From NCBI GenBank assembly GCA_949361645.1, contig OX442431.1:8012315-8076314 (forward strand): a stretch of DNA of 64,000 nucleotides, written 5' to 3'. The stretch is from Spongilla lacustris. Its lineage: Eukaryota; Porifera; Demospongiae; Spongillida; Spongillidae. The notes beneath the pieces were generated by a model, which saw only the letters and a list, made by a program, of their open reading frames with translations, ran no database searches and was not told the origin of the DNA. Positions 1-26,471 of this stretch are shown here, piece after piece (the stretch's first letter is position 1; each line of letters starts with the position of its first letter). Position numbers and translations under genes: made by a program.

Positions 1-11750
<11,750 letters not shown>

Positions 11751-11773
11751 GACTGGCTCGTACGTTTTATACC

Positions 11774-11789
11774 GGCTTTTTTAAAAGCC
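11774..11789 (+). terminator. Histone mRNA 3' stem-loop
   Basis: GGCTTTTTTAAAAGCC forms a 6-bp stem with a 4-nt TTTA loop and is followed by ACCA, 24 bp after the H3 stop. This matches the SLBP-binding consensus (GGYYYTTYTNARRRCC then ACCA). It supports 3' end formation by stem-loop cleavage instead of polyadenylation, as expected for S-phase histone mRNA. Confidence 0.93.
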
Positions 11790-12311
11790 ACCATAGATAC
11801 AAACGGTTTCACCCTCGAAGTTGCCTTGCGTGTCGGTAGGGTCAATACGTGGATCCCACCACGAAAAAGGTTTGTTAAGATCTCAGCCACTTGCTTGGTA
11901 TGTACATCTACATTCAGCCGAAGATAATAGATGGGTCACCACAGATTACAGCATTTTAGGGAATGCACGCCCACCTAAGTTCCGCACACTTTGGTGACTC
12001 TTGGTGCTGCCAAGTACTGTACGCTAGTAGCCCACAGTTCAGAGTCAAGCTTGGGTTGAACGGATTCACGACTGTGACGTCACAGGCAGCGGGTTTGCCA
12101 ATGGCCAGGATATCAGCTGGACGCATTTGGAAATGCGAGTGGTGCCATTTCCCTTCTCAAGCTCAGGAGAAAGCAGAGCTCTGATTCTCGGATTTGTGAT
12201 TTAAAAAATATATATACATGTATATCCTCGTAGCTCCTCCCCAATGCAGTCTTATTGATCCAATTATTGGGTTTTGGCTATTGTAGGCGTGTCCATCTAG
12301 ATGTGTGTAAT
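11790..12311. other. Intergenic stretch between H3 and the CARD-PNP gene
   Basis: About 520 bp with no convincing exon. It contains a perfect TGACGTCA (CRE/ATF-type palindrome) near 12075 and would hold the promoter of the downstream gene. No repeat or RNA gene is seen. Confidence 0.5.
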
Positions 12312-13738
12312 ATGGAAGAGGACAAACTGTTCGAATCATATAAGTCTGCCTTAGAAGAAAGGAAAGATGGAATAACAAAGGCCCTACACGGGAGGCTGTC
12401 CGTGCTTCTGCAGAAATATAATGCGCTAACTCAAGATGAATGTGAACGAATCGACAAACTCGATTTAAATATGGAAAAACGAGCAGCTGAGATATTTAGG
12501 GTTATCAGAGAGAAGAAAGACCTGTCTGCTTACATTGGTTTAAGCAGAACTATTTCGCACATCACTTCCGAGCAACTGACGCGGGAGCTTTTCCCGTTCA
12601 TTTCCAACACATGGTGGCTACAGATACTGCACTACAAGTCCAAACCAGAGAGAGGTACAGCTCCTGAGCCAGACGACCGCACACTTAGCATCGTGTGGCT
12701 AATGACGAGCAAACATGAGCGTGACGTAGCTGTCAAAGTATTGAAGGAAGCTGGCGACAAGGGAGCTATGCCCAAGGAGATGGTGTCCATTGAAGAAAAA
12801 ACAATAGGGAAGTGTCATTGTGTGACGTACGATCCAAATGAGTCACATGCACACGTAAGCAAGTTCAATGTTTGTAGGCCTACATGTAAGTCGCTTCCAT
12901 AAATTTGATTTGTGTAGGGCACGTTGTTTCCTTGGGAGAAAACAAGATTGACTATGGTGTACATTGAGGATGTACTTTCGTTCTTTCAGAATGATGTTGT
13001 CAGTACACTCCTTGACCATTTTAGGCCCAATATTGTGGCCCTTACTGGAACATGCACAGCTCATAAGGGTGCACACGTTAAACCTGGAGATACAGTGGTG
13101 GTGACAAATGACAGCACTCCATGGCACGGTGAACTACAACATATGGCAGAGATATGGAGACTTGGGGAATCGTGGCAACCAAGGGTTATTTTCCAGACAG
13201 CTGGATACTACTGCACAGCCAAGACGCCTGTTGCAAGCCCTGAGGCTATGTGGTTCTATTCCAAGATGAAGAAGTGTAAAGGAAAAGGCATTGTCCATTT
13301 TGCAGCTATGGGGGTGAGTGTGTGTGTCAGCTATGGGGGTGAGTGTGTGTGTCAGCTATGGGGATGAGTGTGTGTGTCAGCTATGGGGGTGAGTGTGTGT
13401 GTCAGCTATGGGGGTGAGTGTGTGTCAACTATGGGGGTGAGTGTGTGTCAGCTATGGGGGTGAGTGTGTCTCAGCTATGGGGGTGATTCATGGGGGTAAG
13501 AGTGTGGTAAGTGTGTGTATCAGCTATGGGGGTAAGAGTGTGTATCAGCTGTGGGGGTAAGTGTGTGTATCAGCAGCCTTCACTTCACTTTAACTATCCA
13601 CAGGTCCCAGAACATTCCAGTGATGCAGATAAGAAAGGGGTGGCAGTTACAGAGGTCCTTACTGCTAATAGCACCTATGTTTTGAAAGCACTGTTGCACT
13701 TGGGATGTTATTACGAAGTCAGCAAGTACAAGACTTAG
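12312..13738 (+). CDS. CARD plus nucleoside-phosphorylase-like (PNP_UDP_1) protein
   Basis: Three exons: 12312-12854, 12918-13313 and 13604-13738, giving about 357 residues. The start is MEEDKLFESYKS; an upstream ATG at 12255 is not favoured. Residues about 1-95 look like a CARD/death fold: amphipathic helices with RLSVLLQKYNALTQDECERI, then IFRVIREKK. From about residue 137 the chain follows the nucleoside phosphorylase/nucleosidase fold: LSIVWLMTSKHERDVAVKVL as the first strand and helix, then RPNIVALTGTCTAHKG and VKPGDTVVV, the glycine-rich base-binding strand pair, and later GKGIVHFAAMG. The chain ends soon after, before the acidic ME-x-A-type segment that completes the catalytic site in MTA/SAH nucleosidases, so the enzyme may be truncated or inactive, or the gene model incomplete. 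Such death-fold/PNP fusions are known as candidate immune effectors in animals. Its 3' end is 40 bp from the stop of TMEM120 on the other strand. Confidence 0.72.
13308..13575. repeat. Minisatellite in the last intron of the CARD-PNP gene
   Basis: About ten units of cagctatgggggtgagtgtg. The first unit includes the end of exon 2 and its splice donor (ATGGGG|GTGAGT), so each unit carries a copy of the donor-like sequence. Confidence 0.85.
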
Positions 13739-13778
13739 AGGAATAATTACATAACCATTTCTTTACTAAGCCATTTCT

Positions 13779-15615
13779 TTACATTGCCTTTTGTTTCTTT
13801 GATTTGTCGTATATGACTGAAGAAAGGGTTGTGAAGTTCCCGAGAGCCAGTACAGCAAACAGCACACTGACCACTGGCATCTGGACATGCACACACACAC
13901 ACACACACAAGACCAGTTAGCAAGCAAATTATTGCAATGCTACAAAACCAATACCTCCCAATGGCGCCTGCATTGAAGTTCCGAGGATAGGTAGAGATAT
14001 AGGACTGTCACCGAATTGTATAACTGGAATACCTGTGGACATGAATGGTATGCAAATGAAATTTTTTTTAAGAATACAATGATAGCTTACATAAATAAGA
14101 ATCAGACACAGCACAAGAATGCTTATCTTGCTCGGCTTAATCTTCTCTCCTTCTGTGGTTGTGTGTGGAATGGGGGGTGGGGCATCATGGCTGGCCAACA
14201 TTAATGATCACCAAACCTTTGCTTAGTGACAGAGGGTGCTTATGTCCCATGGCTATCTGTCTATACAGCTTGCCTCGCTGATAGCGGAACTGCAGTCCCA
14301 TCACAAATGCTGTTAAAAAAAAAGCAGCATGGTAGTGTGCAGATGGTCACATGACTGCTACATTAGGTCACACAATCTGTCACTTACTTAAGAAACATGT
14401 GAATAGCATGAACTGGGTCTTGAATGCATCGTAGCATGGGCCAGGAGGCCTTGGATAAGATGGGAGGGGCAGGGGAGAGGAAGTTTCATGTCACTTAGTG
14501 AGCATTCAAGTCACACACCATATAAGGAGCAGTGTAGCAATCAGAATGCTGAGATAGTGATGCACCAGCCACCACGGCTGTATCCTAAGGAAGGAAGCAA
14601 TGGGTTAGCAGAGCTCCTTCTATTTAGTACACACCTGGACCCATTGCTGATAAGGATAAGCTCTCTGAGTGTGATGGTGAAATAGTAACAGACAGATGCA
14701 CAATGTACCAGCGCAGCTGGTATTCTGAAGGTATGATTAGAACAAGGATAAGTGCATTCAGTGGCCTTAGTTACCTTAACCCCTTAGCCACTCAAATAAC
14801 CTTAGCCCCAGTCACTTAAATGACCTTAACCCCTTATAACCTTACACGTAAGTTCCTTACATAACCTTAACTCCTTATCACTCAAATAGCCTTAATTTCT
14901 TAGTTCCTTAAATAACCTTAACCCTTTAGTTACTCACGTATAGGCATCTAGGATGAGGCTGAGAACTGATAACATCCATATCGCCACAACATTAACCAGT
15001 TTAAAAGACTCATAGTTCTGTTTATAAGTCAACCTGTAATTGATGTAACATCATGATGTAACATCTCTCAGGTTCATATTTGCACTTACAGGTCATCTCT
15101 GTTTGGAATAGTTACTGAGATTTTTCCAACCAGAAGCTCCAGTAGCAAGAATGCAGGTTTTCGGAAAGTGCACTGAATGTCTCGTAACTGTTCTCTCATC
15201 TCACTAATCTCACCGCCACTAACAGACCCTTCTCCCTCCCTGTGTGTACAGTTGAACTTGAGGACTGACTTTGGTGTACACAATGAGGCCCCTCCCCCAC
15301 ATACAAACACCTCCCCCGCACATCCACCTAGGTAGGCCTTTTGCAGAGTCGAGCTTCTTATGAAGTTCCAACACTTGCTCTTTGCACTGGGCTTCTAACT
15401 TGCCGACTGCATTCCGTTCTTCGCACAAGCGTCTGTACAAATGCTACACACACGAGGCTCGTTAACTTTATATATCTCTCGCCATACCATGCACGCACGC
15501 GCACGTAAATTATACACCTTAGCGGCATGCTTACCCTGACAGAGTGGTAGGCTTCGCGGAGCGTCTCGGCAGTAACAGGACGGCGATCGCCATCACTGTC
15601 GTTATCCACGTCCAT
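13779..15615 (-). CDS. TMEM120: TMEM120 (TACAN) family membrane protein
   Basis: Multi-pass membrane protein of the ER/nuclear envelope family whose vertebrate members act in lipid metabolism and have been linked to mechanosensing. The start is at 15615 (MDVDNDSDGD). An N-terminal coiled-coil exon (LYRRLCEERNAVGKLEAQCK) is followed by RKPAFLLLELLVGKISVTIP, aligned with the LxLVLGNVNVTL motif of TMEM120. The membrane segments include FKLVNVVAIWMLSVLSLILDAY, CYYFTITLRELILISNGS and a segment starting with PWWLVHHYLS. The C-terminus is VLALGNFTTLSSVIYDKSKK, stop at 13779-13781. The ISNGS and WW-x-x-HH signatures are characteristic. It is convergent with the CARD-PNP gene (40 bp) and divergent from the next gene (60 bp between start codons). 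Confidence 0.88.
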
Positions 15616-15675
15616 ATTTAAACCTAAAATGATGTTTTCTCACGTGAGTTTCCATATGCTGTGATATAGGCCTAT
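15616..15675. promoter_or_regulatory. 60-bp divergent start-to-start interval
   Basis: Only 60 bp lie between the opposed start codons of TMEM120 and the zinc-finger gene, so both 5' leaders and any promoter must overlap each other or the coding exons. No TATA box is seen. Confidence 0.6.
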
Positions 15676-16459
15676 ATGCAGACTGAAGAGGTCAAGCACA
15701 AAAAGAAGCTTGCCTTAAGCACTAAGAGAAAGGCCAGCGAGAATACTAGTACGGACTGCAGGAAGAAGTCTGCTTTGGAGCCAAGAAATTACTTTTTGCG
15801 GGCATTTTTGGAAGCAAGGTACATGTATGCCTAACACAATTATTCATACATGAATGGTCCATTCAGGTCTTACTTTTAAAAACTTTTAGAGAGAGACTTC
15901 ACGCTTGTTTAGATCGTCAACAGTCAATAAACCATTATCAGTGGCCACAATCAAAGGTTTGTAAATTATGCAGTCCTGTTCATTCAGCAGAACATCACTG
16001 TGTTTGCAGTTATGTTTGACAGCTGTGGTTAATACCAGCGTTGCTACTGCCGTTGGTCAACAATGGACGGCCTTACCTCGTCCAAACACTAAGCACCTGA
16101 CACGGCAGCCTGTTTACCACGGCACACTGGAAGGTCTAATCGCTTGTGAGGGGGCTCCTCCCCCTCCTAAGTTATTGCGCTATGATTCAGCTGAAGAAAG
16201 GCCGCAGGAAGACGATCCTTTTGAGAAGTTTGATGAATTGTGTGCCAACGTCGACTTAACTGTGTACTCAAATTCTTCTAGTGAAGAGGAGCTTCCTATC
16301 ATTAATATGTATGGCAACCATATACCCCTACTGACCCCTGGTCCTGTGGAGCCACGCCCCCAAGGTGCCTTATGTCCAGTTTGTGGGGAGCTGCTTGTAT
16401 CCAAGGCTGCCCTCAAGGAACACATGAGATCATGTGTTGATCTTATTATGCTAGACTGA
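15676..16459 (+). CDS. Small protein with a C-terminal UBZ-like zinc finger
   Basis: Three exons: MQTEEVKHKKKLALSTKRK.. (15676-15819), RERLHACLDRQQSINHYQWP (about 15890-15955) and a last exon from about 16018. The N-terminus is lysine-rich and could be a nuclear localisation signal. The middle is proline-rich and then acidic (DDPFEKFDELCAN, SSSEEELP). The C-terminus holds CPVCGELLVSKAALKEHMRSC, a C-x2-C-x12-H-x3-C arrangement as in ubiquitin-binding UBZ fingers of DNA-repair proteins. I do not recognise the family. A short protein with a C-terminal UBZ could be a FAAP20-like factor, but this is only a guess. The 60-bp divergent arrangement with TMEM120 supports it being an expressed gene. Confidence 0.6.
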
Positions 16460-16594
16460 TCTGAGCACACCTGCAGTGGACAGTTACATGATGTCATCAG
16501 AATATATGCTCATGTGATGACAGTGAAGCCATATGTTATACACACAATATGAACAGTTTGAGGTGATATGATGTAGGACCTGTGAAAAGGGTAC

Positions 16595-19500
16595 TCAGTT
16601 ATGTGGTTCTAGTATCGTCACTTCTTCCAAACCATGTGCAAACACAACACCACCTTCATTGGGAAGGAAGCAATGACTGGGAACTGAATGTGACACACTT
16701 CCATCTTTGTACTCAACGTGACCACCTTCTGTGGGTGGCTGTGACCAGTATACACCCAGGCCAGTACTCTGGGGTTTCCGGACAGGACTCAGGGGATGTC
16801 CCTTCTCCAGGCCAGTACTCAGGGGATGTCCCTTCTCCATGATAGTACTCAGGGGATGCCCCTTCCCCAGGCCAGTACTCAGGGGATGTCCCTCCTCTAG
16901 GTCAGTACTCAGGGGATGCCCCTCCTCCTGGCCAGTACTCAGGTGATTCCCGTTATCCTGGATAGGACTCCAGGAATGTTCCTCCATGGGAACAAACTGA
17001 TGAGGATTTATGACTGCCTCAATTGAAACAGTATACCCTGAGCCTGTGTCCTCCATAAAGTTGGCAGGTTCTTCAGGAGGTACACGGGTTATCAGGGTGC
17101 TTGAAATAGCCAGGTGTGATGTCTGCTCCACCTCCATGGTACTGCAGTCATTGAGCAGCTGGTCATGACCAAATAGTTTTTAAAAATAAAACTGGTAGCT
17201 CAAAACAAGCCCCACCCACTGGTAACTCAAAACAAGCCCCACCCACTGGTAACTCAAAACAAGCCCCACCCACTGGTAACTCAAAACAAGCCCCACCCAC
17301 TGGTAGCTCAAAACAAGCCCCACCCACTGGTAGCTCAAAACAAGCCCCACCCACTGGTAGCTCAAAACAAGCCCCACCCACTGGTAGCTCAAAACAAGCC
17401 CCACCCACTGGTAGCTCAAAACAAGCCCCACCCACTGGTAGCTCAAAACAAGCCCCACCCACTGGTAACTCAAAACAAGCCCCACCCACTGGTAACTCAA
17501 AACAAGCCCCACCCACTGGTAACTCAAAACAAGCCCCACCCACTGGTAGCTCAAAACAAGCCCCACCCACTGGTAGCTCAAAACAAGCCCCACCCACTGG
17601 TAGCTCAAAACAAGCCCCACCCACTGGTAGCTCAAAACAAGCCCCACCCACTGGTAACTCAAAACAAGCCCCACCCACTGGTAACTCAAAACAAGCCCCA
17701 CCCACTGGTAGCTCAAAACAAGCCCCACCCACTGGTAACTCAAAACAAGCCCCACCCACTGGTAACTCAAAACAAGCCCCACCCACTGGTAACTCAAAAC
17801 AAGCTCCACCCACTGGTAACTCAAAACAAGCCCCACCCACTGGTAACTCAAAACAAGCCCCACCCCACTGGTAACTCAAAACAAGCCCCACCTACCTGCT
17901 CACACTTCCTATGCATACAAGATTGCTTCAGGTGGCCTGGGCCCCCGAACTTGGGACTGTCCAGACAGTACTTGCAGTAGCCACATGGAGGTCGCTGGCA
18001 AGCTTCACACACCAAACACCTTCTGCGTCTTGACCTAGCTGCACCCAAAGGAGATGAATTCTTATGTAACTTCTCTTGTACACACTGTCTCGGTGATGGC
18101 ATGAGGGTCCTGGGGGTTGGTACAGCAGAGGCACCCTGGCTGCACCTATCCATGCACTGTAGTGGCTTTTCTCGGCCTGGCCATGTCGAAGTGATTAAAG
18201 CAATACCATTGGGTGTGTCACTGAAGGATGTGGACAGCCTCAGGCTATTAAGCTGAGCCTCAAGGCAGGCAAGAAGGGCAGCTGTGTCAGGTACACAGGG
18301 AGGAATGTCGTCCATAAATAAGTGGTTTCTACGTATCCTAAGAAGCAGGTGGTGCAGGCCTTCGTACTCCATACTGGGAAAATAAGGTCTAGAGGTCTGA
18401 ATAGGTGCATCTCCTGATGATAGCACCAGTGACTGTTTATCTGGTAAGTGATATGAGTATTGTGAAACATGCCCATTGCTTCCATCTGGATGACCAGAGC
18501 CTTGATCAGGAGCCACACCCCCTTGATCAGCAGCCACACCCCCTTGATCAGCAGCCACACCCAGCTCTCTCAGCCTTTCACAGTAGGCAGTCAGCACATA
18601 CCAGTGTACCTGACTGTAGAAAGGATAACGGAACTTCTCTGGAACCTGAAAGTAGTATCATGACACAGAGGGAGGAGGTACACTCATCGCACACTAACCT
18701 TCAGCGTGTCCTCCATCTCCTTCACTTTCACCTGTGCTGGGATGTTACAAGTGTGCAGGAAGTTGCCCCCAAACACCAGAGAATCATGAGGGGTGTAGAC
18801 TGCATGGATCCAACCTGTGGTGTGATACATGCAGGTCACAGTTAGCTGTTAGCAAGAGCAACTAACCAGAAGGAAGAAAGAAGGTATCTCCAGTCTTAAG
18901 ATGAACTATCTGACATGCACGCACAGTGTCTGGAAAGAAGACACTGTCTTGTTGTCCTGCTTTCTGCCATGTGTGAAAGGCTTGGTAGTTCTCTGGTGTG
19001 GGTGGTACCAAAACAAAGATCTTCTCGCCCTCAAATACGTGGTACCACACTGATGTACCCCCAAAGTCTAGATGAAAGTCTGTATAGCAACCTGCAACAC
19101 TCATCAGACAATATCTGGAACAGACAGAACACTTGAGTGTTGTGAGCACGTGACTTCACTTGACTCACTTCTGAACTTTGGGGTACTTCATTTGGGTGAT
19201 GTCATTGGTTGGGTCTGTCTGTTGATCTATGAGGGTCCTGGGCCAGACAAGCTCCACCCAGTCTAACTGCCTCACCTGTTCCCACACACACCACATGCAC
19301 ACACACCACATGCATACACACCACAGCACACACACACCACATGCACACATTACCATCACTGTTCTTGGCTTGCAAACACACATGACATACCAGTGTTGGT
19401 GGCTCCACCAAACTGTCCATCTCTGTACAGCTGAACTCGAGACTGATCACATTAAGTGTGCGCTCTCTTTGGGCTGACTGATAGTAGCGCACCCACGCCC

Positions 19501-20077
19501 CCAACGACATTGTCAGGCTTTCCTGAGTTGTGCAGTCAATGACATCCAGCATACGGCGTGACCCTGTAAGCAAGCAGGCAAGCAGATCTCCAAGGGTTGC
19601 CCCTCCTACCCCACCCACTCGCCCCTCAACTCACCTACATATTTCTTGACGTCTTGCACGGAAAAGCCCCTGGGCGGTAACCTAATGCATGTAAATACGA
19701 ACTAGTTATAGCGCTTACGTAATGTTGTCATTCAAACGCGCACCTCATGCCTAGACCCTCGTAACTGTGAAGGACAAGCGGCAGCGTCAGGCCGTGTTCT
19801 TGCACGAAACGAAGTGTTAGCTCTGTGCAGTACGTGGGTAATGCAATCGAAATAGCAAGCACACTCTACCTCCAGGCTGCATCTCCCGTACAAAGTTGTG
19901 GAGGGCAGAGTACTTGGGGTCTCTAAGTCGCTCAAGAACATCATATTTCCGCCCAGCTTGCTGCTCGTCGACATAGGATACTGTATGGCTTTTGGAACGC
20001 TACCATCGCACAAGCATATGGACAGCACCAATAAGGGCGCTTTTGAAAGCACTTACAAGGGTCCTCTTCGTAAACAT
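16595..20077 (-). CDS. KDM2: KDM2-like JmjC + CXXC histone demethylase
   Basis: Fe(II)/2-oxoglutarate histone lysine demethylase predicted to bind unmethylated CpG. The start at 20077 (MFTKRTL) joins an exon beginning [14 protein letters not shown]. Then [21 protein letters not shown], and the JmjC core [18 protein letters not shown] with the H-x-D iron ligands, [20 protein letters not shown], and the second His in GWIHAVYTP, followed by [13 protein letters not shown]. Downstream is a CXXC zinc finger, [32 protein letters not shown], the order seen in KDM2A/B and not KDM7. Between them is a short coding repeat (VAADQGG, 18.49-18.56 kb). After the CXXC the chain ends in a repeat-rich tail (16.6-17.15 kb). 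The PHD, F-box and LRR region of typical KDM2 is not seen. Convergent with the zinc-finger gene (135 bp); its start is 4 bp from the stop of the upstream coiled-coil gene. Confidence 0.88.
16749..16945 (-). repeat. 30-bp coding repeat in the KDM2-like tail
   Basis: About six units of 30 bp encode a 10-residue repeat of the form [10 protein letters not shown] in the C-terminal exon of the KDM2-like gene. The frame is kept throughout. Confidence 0.85.
17195..17893. repeat. 27-bp minisatellite, about 26 units, in a KDM2-like intron
   Basis: Units of ccccacccactggtaactc plus aaaacaag, with a taactc/tagctc variant arranged in blocks, which suggests segmental expansion. Because 27 is a multiple of three, every unit can stay open (GGACFELPV on the - strand, PTGNSKQAP on the + strand). 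The splice donor GAGCAG|GTAGGT just 5' and the acceptor GACCAG|CTGCTC just 3' place it in an intron. Confidence 0.93.
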
Positions 20078-20081
20078 AGTT

Positions 20082-24316
<4,235 letters not shown>

Positions 24317-24515
24317 GGCCTGGATGAAGATGACAGGAGAAAGGTGTGGGCGTGTACTATACATAAATCCCCCATCAACCCTGATTTCACCGCCATCGCA
24401 AGGACCTCACAGCACACACAATCGCCTCTTTAAACTACCGAACGCTCTAATACCTTGTCGTTCCGATCCGTCATTTGCACTTAATTGGAACAACGGAATT
24501 GAAATATTCCACGCA

Positions 24516-25340
24516 ATGGGAAAGTTTACGAGAAAAGGGACCTAGCGTGTATTATAAAAAAGTATAATAAAATGCATTACGTTTGATTTGCTATAACTTC
24601 AGAACAGTTAACGCTATCAACTTCCTATTTTCAACACTTCATACTGCACCATTTCTCTATGGTAAAATACATTTTGGAGTCTTGCACTTGCTCCGTGTCA
24701 GTATTGCAACGTTCGATACCCCACTGGGTTCAAACCCGCCATAACTTTCGGTAGGAGTAATCAATTCGCTTCAAATTCGGTTTGTAGGTAGAGAGGTCCT
24801 ATGCCTATCGATTTGTTCTGTTCGTTGATTTTTATGCCATCCGTTACGGAGATACAGTTGAACAAACTACGTGCCCATTGTCGCGCTCGATTCACGCCAA
24901 TGATTTGGGCAAATTGCGTTCCGCTCAATGTATGGGGAGGCGGGGATTATAACATTGGCGCGAATCAAGCGGGAAAACGTGCACGTAGTTTGTTCAACTG
25001 TATCTCCGTAACGGATGGCATAAAAATCAACGAACAGAACAAATCGATAGGTATAGGACCTCTCTACCTACAAACCGAATTTGAAGCGAATTGATTACTC
25101 CTACCGAAAGTTATGGCGGGTTTGAACCCAGTGGGGTATCGAACGTTGCAATACTGACACGGAGCAAGTGCAAGACTCCAAAATGTATTTTACCATAGAG
25201 AAATGGTGCAGTATGAAGTGTTGAAAATAGGAAGTTGATAGCGTTAACTGTTCGGAAGTTATAGCAAATCAAACGTAATGCATTTTTATTATACTTTTTT
25301 ATAATACACGCTAGGTCCCTTTTCTCGTAAACTTTCCCAT
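24516..25340. mobile_element. Foldback palindrome (about 360-bp arms, 106-bp loop)
   Basis: The left arm 24516-24874 is almost identical to the reverse complement of 24981-25340. I see only a handful of differences, for example an A-run length change near 24570/25290 and single substitutions near 24603 and 24809. The spacer keeps weaker palindromy (24880-24903 with 24950-24974). It sits between the start of the coiled-coil gene and the end of the spinster gene. The single-frame ORF that spans the centre (24801-25094) is itself a palindrome product. There is no transposase ORF, so this is either a non-autonomous foldback/MITE-type element or an inverted duplication. I could not define a clear target-site duplication. 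Confidence 0.85.
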
Positions 25341-25387
25341 ATATTGACATACATGTAAAAACAGAACATAAACCCGTGTGATGCTCA

Positions 25388-26385
25388 TTATTTTAACGAA
25401 TTAACCAGGAGTCTTTTGTGCTCATCAAATCCATCGTTGTCTGCATTGATAGAGGGTGACCCCTCCAGGCCAGCTGTCCCCGACCGCACTAACTTCTCCA
25501 CTGCCTGTTGAAGCAAGGTGCCATGACACGTTCCTAACCAATCAGTGAACTTACTTCTCTGTCCTTCTCCACTGTAAGTGAACTTACAAGAAAGGCTCCA
25601 CCCCCAATCACACAGATCACACTAGTGATGAACAAAGAGAACTGCATACTAAGGCCACGCCCCTCATCTTCGCTGGGAGCATCAAGGTAGCGATAAAGTG
25701 TGTCAGACAGCTAAAGGGTTAGTTATTTGGTTAGTTATTAACAATTGGGTACTGGAGGGATCATAGCTCACAGCTCCAATAATGGTAGGACTTATTGCAT
25801 CTCCCAGAAGGTGTGAAGACATTATCTGAATAGCTTCTGCAGTGGAACGTCTGAATGGCACAATGCTATACTGTGTGCATCATGTGTGTGTTTGGTGTTG
25901 ATAGTGTGATGGTGGACATGGTAGGTGTGGGGACATGGTAGGTGTGGTATATGATAGTAGACATATATCAAGGTTCCATTCTGACCAGCAGCATAGCAGC
26001 AACAGGTGCCCAGTTGAGAAAGAGAAAGAATTCAGCAACAAAGACAAGGAACTTGCATTCCCAGTGACAGAGGGTGATTGTTGCATTCCCAGGGAAGGAA
26101 ATGGGAAGAGATTGAACTACAAGAAGTTTGCTGCCTCTCACTCTAACCCTAACACTTACCCAGGCTGCATAAAGCTGATAACGTGCCATGAGAAGTGCTA
26201 GGAATAGGAATGGACCTCCAAGTAGCATACTGACACTGCAAACAAGAGCATCAGACTTCTTTGTCCAACGACTGATGAACTTGGACATTTCAGAACCAAA
26301 TATGGTTCCAGCCAGCCCTGCTAGTACTGTGATTCCTCCAAAAACCAGTGCAGCTCTGTTTAAAAAGAGATTTTTACACACATGC

Positions 26386-26471
<86 letters not shown>

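Noticed and set aside
17163..17891. GGACFELPV repeat protein
   Set aside because: 27-bp intronic minisatellite; the preceding CXXC exon ends at a clear donor and read-through stops after about one unit.
24801..25094. 97-codon ORF in the palindrome centre
   Set aside because: It reads across the inverted repeat, its two halves being complementary DNA; no recognisable domain.
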